Origin: Candidatus Babeliales bacterium | Lineage (GTDB): Bacteria > Babelota > Babeliae > Babelales > JANWKD01 | Direction of reading: 5' to 3' | Length of the DNA stretch: 8,635 nucleotides | Assembly (NCBI GenBank): GCA_025451595.1 | Contig: JANWKD010000060.1 | Span: 1-8,635, forward strand | Part shown: piece by piece, positions 1 through 5,180 of the stretch | How the letters are laid out: the number at the start of each line of letters is the position of its first letter | Position numbering within the stretch: position 1 is the first letter of the stretch | Notes under the pieces: generated by a model | Database searches by the model: none | Seen by the model: the letters and a program-made list of their open reading frames with translations, nothing else | What the model was told of the DNA's origin: nothing | Position numbers and translations under genes: made by a program

Positions 1-1475
1 AGTCATGGAGTCAGTTGCAGAATAAAATTAAAAATTCAGTGGTCCAAATTTTTTCTCAAGTTGCAGCAGTGGACCTATTGCAACCATATAAAACGCCATC
101 GCAACTTCAAACAACAGGAAGTGGATTTTTCATTAACGCCAATGGTGAAATTATCACCAACGAACATGTGATAGCGCAAGCAAAGGCAGTGTACATTCAA
201 ATTCCTGCACTTGGTAAGCGTCAAATTGAAGTAGAAATAGTAGGAGTAAGTCCGGAGCGTGATCTTGCGCTATTGAAAGTAAAAGAAGAGGGGCTTCAAG
301 TTATTAAACAAGAATTGAAAGAAATTCCTTATTTAACGCTTGGCGATTCGGATTTAGTACATAGAGCAGATGAAATTATGACGTTAGGATATCCATTGTC
401 GCAGCATGGACTTAAAAGTACGACAGGTGTAGTAAGTGGACGAGAGCAGCATTTTATACAAATTGATGCACCAATTAACCCGGGCAATTCTGGTGGGCCG
501 TCATTGAACTGCAAAGGAGAGGTAATAGGTATTAATACGTTGTATGCGCCAGATGCGCAGAACGTGGGTTATATTATACCAAGCAATGAGCTCAAAATTA
601 TTTTTGATGATTTACATAAGGTGAAACTATTAAGAAAACCATTTTTAGGGATCCTATACGTACCCGCTACCTCTTATATTACGCACTATCTTGGCAATCC
701 GCAACCAGGTGGATTATACGTGGTTGACGTATACAAAAACAGTCCGCTGCATAAAGCTGGTATTCAAAAACGAGATATGCTTTATGAAATTAACGGTCAT
801 ACGTTAGATATTTATGGAGATTTGTCATGGAATGATGACAAGATATCTATTATTGACTATGTTGCACAATTAAAATTAGGTCAGAATATTGATCTCGTGG
901 TGTACCGTAATGGTCAACGTAAAGAAATAACTGTTACTTTTGATCAAATTGAATTGTTGCCGATACGAAAAATATATCCAGGTTACGAAAAGATTGAATA
1001 TGAGATCATTGCGGGAGTTTTAATTCAGCCGTTGAATGTAAATCTATTGCCATTGCTCGTCAATATAGCACCCGGGCTTACCCGTTTTGCTGAAATGAAA
1101 TATCAAACGGAACCGGTACTCGTTGTTACTCATATTTTCCCCGATTCACAAGCGCAACGAAGTCATGCGCTGGTGCCTGGTGCTATTATTACGGAAATTA
1201 ATGGTACAAAGGTAAATACGTTGGCCGATCTTCGCGCTGCTGTGTGGAAAGGGTTTGATTCTGATGCGATAACAGTAGAAACCGCAGATTCTGTTTTTAT
1301 AGCATTTCCATTCAGAAAATCAGTACTTGATGAGCGCAGATTGTCGCAAGATTATTTCTATCAGTTGTCATCATTTATAAAATCGATGCTTGATAAAATT
1401 GATCAAGAAGAGGCAAAGAAAGCAGAAAAATTGACTCCATCAGTTTCCACTCAGATGGTACAAAAAGAGGCTTAA
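1..1475 (+). CDS. Deg/HtrA-family serine protease, Deg9/Deg2-like, two PDZ domains (5' partial)
   Basis: Trypsin-like serine endoprotease, presumably acting in envelope protein quality control. The frame is open to the left edge, so the N-terminus, probably with an export signal, lies outside. A TTG at 15 preceded by GGAG could be a start but would leave no signal sequence. Numbering from that TTG, the catalytic triad is visible: His51 in TNEHVI, Asp83 in ERDLALLKV and Ser159 in NPGNSGGP. PDZ1 lies at about 205-310. A second PDZ-like domain at about 330-415 begins with EYEIIAGVLIQPL and ends with GAIITEINGTKVNTLADLR. That arrangement resembles plant and eukaryotic Deg2/Deg9 proteases (known motif YYIxAGxVFxPL followed by a second PDZ) more than bacterial DegP/DegS; this comparison is from memory. 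A charged tail (DQEEAKKAEK) ends the protein. Its stop codon overlaps that of the convergent downstream gene. Confidence 0.93.
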   Translation, partial: SWSQLQNKIKNSVVQIFSQVAAVDLLQPYKTPSQLQTTGSGFFINANGEIITNEHVIAQAKAVYIQIPALGKRQIEVEIVGVSPERDLALLKVKEEGLQVIKQELKEIPYLTLGDSDLVHRADEIMTLGYPLSQHGLKSTTGVVSGREQHFIQIDAPINPGNSGGPSLNCKGEVIGINTLYAPDAQNVGYIIPSNELKIIFDDLHKVKLLRKPFLGILYVPATSYITHYLGNPQPGGLYVVDVYKNSPLHKAGIQKRDMLYEINGHTLDIYGDLSWNDDKISIIDYVAQLKLGQNIDLVVYRNGQRKEITVTFDQIELLPIRKIYPGYEKIEYEIIAGVLIQPLNVNLLPLLVNIAPGLTRFAEMKYQTEPVLVVTHIFPDSQAQRSHALVPGAIITEINGTKVNTLADLRAAVWKGFDSDAITVETADSVFIAFPFRKSVLDERRLSQDYFYQLSSFIKSMLDKIDQEEAKKAEKLTPSVSTQMVQKEA

Positions 1476-1497
1476 TGGAGCTTAGCTTCTTTTTTTT
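1462..1497. terminator. Shared terminator hairpin between convergent genes
   Basis: The arms 1462-1472 and 1484-1494 pair over 11 bp (AAAAAGAGGCT against AGCTTCTTTTT, one G-T wobble) around an 11-nt loop at 1473-1483. On the + strand it runs into eight T (1490-1497). On the - strand the other arm gives five T (1466-1462). It covers the 3' ends of both genes, so it can end transcription in both directions. The wobble becomes an A-C mismatch on the - strand, so the + strand version should be the stronger. Confidence 0.7.
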
Positions 1498-1840
1498 CAA
1501 CGAGCTCAATAAGATGTTCAATAGCTTTTTGAATGTCGTGATAATGATAATTATGAGCTTCTTTTAACGCTTGAAACAAAGCTCCTTTATGAAGGTTGGT
1601 AAAATCTCCGTAAGGGAGCTGATAGTGTATCGTTTCATTGTTATCAATGCGATTATTGATACCCAAAAACCATAATCCATATTCATGAATGGTATGATTT
1701 TTTAAATAGTCGTTCATTGCGTTATTGTCCGGATTAAGCTTTTTCCATTTGCTTGAATGATTATCATCTACAATGAATCTGTTTTCCTTAATAAGTTCCA
1801 TAGCCTGTTTATATGCTTTTTCGTTCAAGTGAATTGACAT
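1472..1840 (-). CDS. Conserved-looking small soluble protein of unknown function
   Basis: 122 residues. I do not recognise a named family, although its style (opening MSIHLNEKAYKQA, central HEYGLWFLGI at 52-61, then YQLPYGDFTNLHKGAL at 73-88) matches small hypothetical proteins I recall from diverse bacteria. It has no signal peptide or membrane segment. It is rich in His, Asn and Lys, with several aromatic residues around the central motifs, and ends in a predicted amphipathic helix (IQKAIEHLIELVEKKEAK). The start is well supported: AAGGA lies 8 nt upstream of ATG (read on the - strand), with AT-rich -10-like sequence behind it. It is transcribed divergently from tlyA and converges on the Deg protease, sharing a TTAA that holds both stop codons. 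Nothing here shows its role. Confidence 0.85.
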   Translation of the reverse strand: MSIHLNEKAYKQAMELIKENRFIVDDNHSSKWKKLNPDNNAMNDYLKNHTIHEYGLWFLGINNRIDNNETIHYQLPYGDFTNLHKGALFQALKEAHNYHYHDIQKAIEHLIELVEKKEAKLH

Positions 1841-1854
1841 GATAAATTTCCTTT

Positions 1855-1883
1855 TTTACTTATAATCATTTTATAGCTATAAT
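1855..1883 (+). promoter_or_regulatory. Promoter of tlyA, with overlapping divergent -10 on a palindrome
   Basis: TTTACT at 1855-1860 (four of six matches to TTGACA), a 17-nt spacer and a perfect TATAAT at 1878-1883 make a good sigma-70 type promoter for tlyA, giving a start near 1890. The -10 sits in a 12-bp palindrome TTATAGCTATAA (1871-1882). Read on the - strand, the other half gives TATAAA (1875-1870), a candidate -10 for the divergent small gene with a poor -35. The two promoters would overlap and could compete. Confidence 0.6.
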
Positions 1884-1935
1884 GTACTGCGATTCGATTC
1901 AATAATTCAATAAAGTGATTAGATATTGGTATTCA

Positions 1936-2697
1936 ATGGCAGAAAAAAAGCGACTTGACACCATAGTTCAACAACAATATCCCGATTTAAGTAAAACCTT
2001 AATTCAAAGTCTCATTATGCAAGGCAAGGTAAGTATTGAAGGCAACATAATTACCAAGCCTGGTACGCAAGTTCGATGTGATAGTGTTATTAAGCTTGAT
2101 TTAGAAATGCCCAAATACGTATCGCGTGCTGGCTTTAAACTAGAGCATGCATTGCATTATTTTAGCATTGACGTTACCGGTTTGACTGCGCTCGATGCAG
2201 GACTTTCTACCGGTGGGTTCACCGATTGTCTTTTGCAGCATGGTGCCAATAAGGTATACGGCATTGATGTTGGGTATGGCCAAGTGCATGAAAAAATTCG
2301 CAGTAATCCGCACGTGGTGGTCATGGAGCGGACGAACTTAAGAACATTGGCGTCTTTACCCGAGCTGGTTGATTTCGTAACGCTTGATCTCTCTTTTATA
2401 TCCGTATTAAAAGTTCTTACGGCGGTAAAGCAACATCTAAAATCTGATGGAAAGTTAATGGTGTTAATAAAGCCGCAATTTGAAGCAGAAAAAGGGCAAG
2501 TCGGACGTGGGGGAATTGTGCGGGATGATAAAATTCGTGAACTAATCGTGCAACGAGTTATTGCAGGAATAAAGGAGGCAGGATTTGAGTTTATTGGATT
2601 GACTGAGTCCCCTATCTTAGGTGCTGATGGTAATAAAGAATATTTAGGGTATTTTAAAAAAATTTTATTGCTCTTAAATTATCTGGTAAATGATTAA
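1936..2697 (+). CDS. tlyA: TlyA-family rRNA 2'-O-methyltransferase (S4 + FtsJ domains)
   Basis: SAM-dependent methyltransferase. Characterised TlyA enzymes methylate the ribose 2'-O of cytidines in 16S and/or 23S rRNA; the old name hemolysin A is historical. Numbered from the ATG at 1936 (253 residues, normal family length), the S4 RNA-binding domain spans about 5-62, opening with KRLDTIV. The linker YVSRAGFKLE leads into the FtsJ/RrmJ fold. SAM motif I is LDAGLSTGGFTD (86-97), followed by DVGYGQ (111-116). The K-D-K-E tetrad is present: Lys68, Asp151 (TLDLSFIS), Lys179 (IKPQFE) and Glu235 (DGNKEYLGY). An in-frame GTG at 1915 would add seven residues (MIRYWYS). I prefer 1936 because family members start M-A-x-K-x-R-L-D; neither start has a clear Shine-Dalgarno. 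The gene has its own promoter and stands alone. Confidence 0.93.
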   Translation: MAEKKRLDTIVQQQYPDLSKTLIQSLIMQGKVSIEGNIITKPGTQVRCDSVIKLDLEMPKYVSRAGFKLEHALHYFSIDVTGLTALDAGLSTGGFTDCLLQHGANKVYGIDVGYGQVHEKIRSNPHVVVMERTNLRTLASLPELVDFVTLDLSFISVLKVLTAVKQHLKSDGKLMVLIKPQFEAEKGQVGRGGIVRDDKIRELIVQRVIAGIKEAGFEFIGLTESPILGADGNKEYLGYFKKILLLLNYLVND

Positions 2698-2743
2698 TTC
2701 TTTTGTTTAACTTTTTTTGATTATAATCATTTTTTTCTGGCAA

Positions 2744-2772
2744 TTTCTTATTTTTTTTGCTATTACTATGAT
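2744..2772 (+). promoter_or_regulatory. Candidate promoter of the tRNA gene
   Basis: TATGAT at 2767-2772 matches TATAAT at five of six positions and would start transcription about 25 nt before the mature tRNA. The hexamer 17 nt upstream (TTTCTT, 2744-2749) is a poor -35. Further upstream lie T-runs around the palindrome TGATTATAATCA (2718-2729). That palindrome has no room for a hairpin loop without losing central pairs, so it is at best a weak terminator for tlyA. Confidence 0.3.
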
Positions 2773-2804
2773 ACTTATCTCATTACAAATCAGAATAATA
2801 ATTT

Positions 2805-2879
<75 letters not shown>

Positions 2880-2881
<2 letters not shown>

Positions 2882-2957
2882 GCCTACGCCAGAGGCTACG
2901 GCTGGCGGTGCCAGTTTTTTAACGGATTGATTTAAATAGAAAAGATGAAGTAGGCTG
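2880..2957. repeat. GC-rich intergenic repeat, copy A, with 8-bp inverted ends
   Basis: The block is bounded by CAGCCTAC (2880-2887) and its perfect inverse GTAGGCTG (2950-2957). It shares two blocks in the same order with copy B: CCTACGCCAGAGGCT (2883-2897), matching 14 of 15 bases at 3036-3050, and 2904-2932, matching 24 of 29 bases at 3122-3150. Its GC-rich, palindromic make-up contrasts with the AT-rich surroundings. It contains no plausible gene. It starts within the last two bases of the tRNA. Confidence 0.6.
2900..2920 (+). terminator. Intrinsic terminator after tRNA-Arg
   Basis: CTGGC (2902-2906), a GGT loop and GCCAG (2910-2914) form a tight GC-rich hairpin, extendable by two G-T pairs, and run straight into six T (2915-2920). 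It begins 19 nt after the CCA end and should terminate the tRNA transcript. It is embedded in the first copy of the intergenic repeat. A competing pairing, CCAGCC (2879-2884) with GGCTGG (2900-2905), would involve the CCA end itself. Confidence 0.7.
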
Positions 2958-2999
2958 TCCGCCATAGTAAGCGAGCATAGCGAGACACGGCGGCTGGAC
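2957..2999. repeat. Hairpin segment between repeat copies
   Basis: CCGCC (2959-2963) pairs with GGCGG (2989-2993). The interior holds two copies of GCGAG (2971-2975 and 2980-2984). Outside the stem, GTCC (2957-2960) is also complementary to GGAC (2996-2999) as an alternative pairing. It directly abuts copy A and has the same GC-rich character, so it probably belongs to the same repeat family. No coding potential is apparent. Confidence 0.45.
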
Positions 3000-3035
3000 T
3001 GGCGCGGCAAATTTATTAAGTGAATATAAAAAGAT

Positions 3036-3190
3036 CCTACGCTAGAGGCTTTCTCCTTCGCTAAAGCTTCGTAGAATATAACGGCTTGTATTTCGAAGCT
3101 ACAACGTAGCGAAGTAATATTGGCGGAGCCATTCTTTTAGCGGATTGGTTATATTAGTAGATAAATATTGATATTGAAAAGCGAAGGCTG
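3036..3190. repeat. GC-rich intergenic repeat, copy B, with internal palindromic insert
   Basis: This is the longer relative of copy A: both matching blocks are present, but about 71 bp (3051-3121) separate them instead of 6. That extra stretch is palindromic. CTACG (3037-3041) pairs with CGTAG (3070-3074), and GGCTTT (3047-3052) with AAAGCT (3063-3068). GCTAC (3098-3102) pairs with GTAGC (3106-3110). AGCTTCG (3065-3071) can pair instead with CGAAGCT (3094-3100). The ends CCTACGC (3036-3042) and GCGAAGG (3181-3187) are inverse at six of seven positions. No gene is visible between 2882 and 3303. Confidence 0.6.
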
Positions 3191-3208
3191 AACCGACGCG
3201 TTTTTTAG

Positions 3209-3235
3209 TTGCAAATTTTAAATAAATGCTTTAAT
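3209..3235 (+). promoter_or_regulatory. Candidate promoter of the ankyrin gene pair (shared element copy 1)
   Basis: TTGCAA (3209-3214) resembles a -35. TTTAAT (3230-3235, five of six matches to TATAAT) is preceded by TGC at 3227-3229, an extended -10. The spacer is 15 nt, short for a standard promoter but tolerable with an extended -10. The same block, TTGCAAAT through AAATGCTTTA, recurs at 5109-5131 before the MutS-like gene. The first ankyrin start is about 70 nt downstream, with AAGGA (3292-3296) 7 nt before its ATG. Confidence 0.5.
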
Positions 3236-3303
3236 TTAGTTACTGGTTAACAATTTTATTTCTCAGCGAATTAAAATCATTTGTCATTAATAAGGATATA
3301 ATT

Positions 3304-4284
3304 ATGATAGTAAAATATGTCATAGCACTGGGATTCTGTCTTTCGAGTTTATCTTTGCATGCTTTTTTTCAAGAAAAAGTCCCTACCTTAAGGCAGCAAG
3401 CATTAAAGCAAGGTGCAATTAAACTTATTAAAGAGTCAGAAGATGATCAGGAACTGATACAAAAAATTATTGCTATTAAATCTATTGAAGAATCTGAGGA
3501 GTATATTAAGCAAGGAAATAAAATTAATGCTCTTGGACGAAAACTCTCTCCTGTATCAAATATGCTCGCACGTGAGATTGTTTCACCGAGAATAACGGTC
3601 AAAACGCCGGATGATAAGAAGGCATTTATTTCATCATTGTTAAAAAAAAGTGAATTTGAGGAAATTCATGAGAAACTGCTAGATAGAGATTCTGCGATAG
3701 GAGCTACGCCTGCTGGGTATAGACATTATCTTGAAAATTTTCCAGATATGCTGTTGTGTAATCGTTTGAGGATTAAATACGATTTATGTCCGCACTACAT
3801 CTTGAGGATGTTTTTTGAGATAGAGGCATATGATAAAGCAAAAATGTTTATTGAATGGTCGAATATTCCCGATATATTGATTAGCACGGGGATTTATTCT
3901 TCCACTGTTTTGCATAATGCAATTAGCTTTCGGGATATTGAGAAAGTAAAAAAAATAGTAGAACTTGGTGGATTTAATGAAAAAAAAGATGGTCGGGGAT
4001 TCACTCCTTTAGATTTAGCTCGCAAAAATAGAGTTTTAGAAATAGTAAAACTTCTTGAAGAGCACATAGCCAAACGCAATTCTCATCTTTCCCTTCCAGT
4101 CTTCAAAGATCTTTTCGCAAATGAAAAAAAACACTCTCTAGGTGCCACTCTTCAACCCTCTACCCATCGGCGAAGAAAACAACACGCGATCGAGCCTTCT
4201 CGAGTCCCTCTTTATAAGCAAAGCAAGCAATTCTTAATAGACAATATTAAGAGTTCTTCTAAGCGCAAGAAAACAATGTTATGA
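3304..4284 (+). CDS. Exported ankyrin-repeat protein 1, basic C-terminal tail
   Basis: 326 residues. A signal peptide is visible (about 1-20, h-region VIALGFCLSSLSL, cleavage after LHA). A helical region of unknown function (about 25-195) includes NMLAREIVSPR (86-96) and YRHYLENFPDM (139-149). About two ankyrin repeats follow at 200-258 (TVLHNAISFRDIEKVKKIV..., then GFTPLDLARKNRVLEIVKLL). Residues 260-326 are a low-homology tail with basic clusters HRRRKQH (288-294) and SSSKRKK (317-323), absent from the paralogue downstream. Ankyrin repeats bind proteins. Export plus ankyrins in a host-associated bacterium suggests a surface or secreted host-interaction protein, but that is inference. The ATG has AAGGA 7 nt upstream. 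The last four bases overlap the next start (ATGA), indicating translational coupling. Confidence 0.88.
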   Translation: MIVKYVIALGFCLSSLSLHAFFQEKVPTLRQQALKQGAIKLIKESEDDQELIQKIIAIKSIEESEEYIKQGNKINALGRKLSPVSNMLAREIVSPRITVKTPDDKKAFISSLLKKSEFEEIHEKLLDRDSAIGATPAGYRHYLENFPDMLLCNRLRIKYDLCPHYILRMFFEIEAYDKAKMFIEWSNIPDILISTGIYSSTVLHNAISFRDIEKVKKIVELGGFNEKKDGRGFTPLDLARKNRVLEIVKLLEEHIAKRNSHLSLPVFKDLFANEKKHSLGATLQPSTHRRRKQHAIEPSRVPLYKQSKQFLIDNIKSSSKRKKTML

Positions 4285-5063
4285 AAAGAATACTATTTGT
4301 AACAACCTATTGTTGTGCAAGCTTGTTATTTGGTTCTGAAAAAATTACTTCAAGCGTTTCTTCAGGAGCGAATGAAGAATTAACGCAGATGGCCATTAAG
4401 TTTATTAATGAATCTAACGATAATAATGAGTTGTTAAAACGGCTTAAGCAGTTTGGAATAGATAATTTTGAGAAGTCAAACATGCTCGTACGAGAGATTG
4501 TTTCACCAAGGGTACTGAGCACAACAAGTAAGCAAAAGGAAGAATTCATTCAATTCTTGTTAAGAAATGAAGAATTTCATACCGTTAAACGGTTTCTGCT
4601 TAATAGATTATATGTGCTCCAGGACGCAAATGCGAGAATATACCAAAGGTATATTGAGAATTTTCCCCATAATAAATCAATATGTACGCTTTTAAAAGAT
4701 GATTACGATTTAAACCCTAATATGATTTTGTATCAGTGTATTGCAAGAAAAGAATATGATAAAGCAAAAATCTATATTGAATCATCAAATGTTCCTGAGC
4801 TAATAAAAAAAGAAATGGGGTATGACTCCAATACTATATTACATTGGTCGGTTTATTTTAATGATATTGAGGCGACAAAGCAAATAGTAGAGCTTGGTGG
4901 GTTTCATGAGAAAAAAAATAAAGACGGACACACTCCTTTAGGTTTGGCTGAAACTAAGGCGTGTCCTGATATAATTAAGCTCCTTGAAGAATATAAAGCT
5001 ACTCACCAGAGCTCTCTACAGACTTCGGACCAAGCCTTATTAAACGCAGGAAAACAAGGTTAG
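4281..5063 (+). CDS. Exported ankyrin-repeat protein 2, paralogue of protein 1
   Basis: 260 residues with a signal peptide (MKRILFVTTYCCASLLFG, cleavage about residue 18) and the same domain order as the upstream gene. NMLVREIVSPR (68-78) matches NMLAREIVSPR; YQRYIENFP matches YRHYLENFP; EYDKAKIYIESSNVPELI matches AYDKAKMFIEWSNIPDIL. Two ankyrin repeats at about 184-238 include TILHWSVYFNDIEATKQIVE and GHTPLGLAETKACPDIIKLL. It is a tandem duplicate that has diverged. The C-terminal tail is short, polar and lacks the basic clusters of protein 1. The ATG overlaps the previous stop and has no strong Shine-Dalgarno of its own, so it likely depends on coupling. The role is unknown; host interaction is inferred. 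Confidence 0.88.
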   Translation: MKRILFVTTYCCASLLFGSEKITSSVSSGANEELTQMAIKFINESNDNNELLKRLKQFGIDNFEKSNMLVREIVSPRVLSTTSKQKEEFIQFLLRNEEFHTVKRFLLNRLYVLQDANARIYQRYIENFPHNKSICTLLKDDYDLNPNMILYQCIARKEYDKAKIYIESSNVPELIKKEMGYDSNTILHWSVYFNDIEATKQIVELGGFHEKKNKDGHTPLGLAETKACPDIIKLLEEYKATHQSSLQTSDQALLNAGKQG

Positions 5064-5108
5064 AGTAAAAATAATTCAGATAAACGCGCTTTTTACCGCA
5101 CTTTTTGC

Positions 5109-5171
5109 TTGCAAATATAAACAAATGCTTTACCCTAATTAAGGTTATGTTTCACAAATTCTATTTCACAA
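5109..5171 (+). promoter_or_regulatory. Upstream region of the MutS-like gene: shared element copy 2 plus direct repeat
   Basis: TTGCAAATATAAACAAATGC (5109-5128) followed by TTTA repeats the block found before the ankyrin pair. An ACGCG plus T-run precedes both copies (5084 here, 3196 there). The -10 position reads TTTACC, poorer than copy 1, so promoter activity is less certain. Downstream, TTTCACAA occurs twice with a 14-nt period (5150-5157 and 5164-5171), the second touching the Shine-Dalgarno AGGGGG (5171-5176), which lies 4 nt before the ATG. That could be an operator, or chance. Confidence 0.4.
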
Positions 5172-5180
5172 GGGGGTAAA

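Noticed and set aside
15..17. TTG at 15 as the true start of the Deg protease
   Set aside because: GGAG lies nearby, but the frame is open to the window edge and starting here would leave the protease without any export signal, so a 5' truncation by the window is more likely.
1915..1935. GTG at 1915 as the tlyA start
   Set aside because: It adds MIRYWYS before the conserved MAxKxRLD opening and has no Shine-Dalgarno. It cannot be fully excluded because the ATG at 1936 also lacks one.
1936..2697. Hemolysin function for the TlyA protein
   Set aside because: The S4 and FtsJ domains with a complete K-D-K-E tetrad indicate an rRNA methyltransferase; the hemolysin label is historical.
1860..2733. 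13-base direct repeat TTATAATCATTTT on both sides of tlyA (1860-1872 and 2721-2733)
   Set aside because: The sequence is pure low-complexity AT and overlaps a promoter on one side; without other signs of mobility it is most likely chance in an AT-rich genome.
4307..4549. Minus-strand open frames inside the ankyrin genes (also 3894-4079)
   Set aside because: They lie antisense to well-supported genes, have no ribosome binding site and no recognisable domain.
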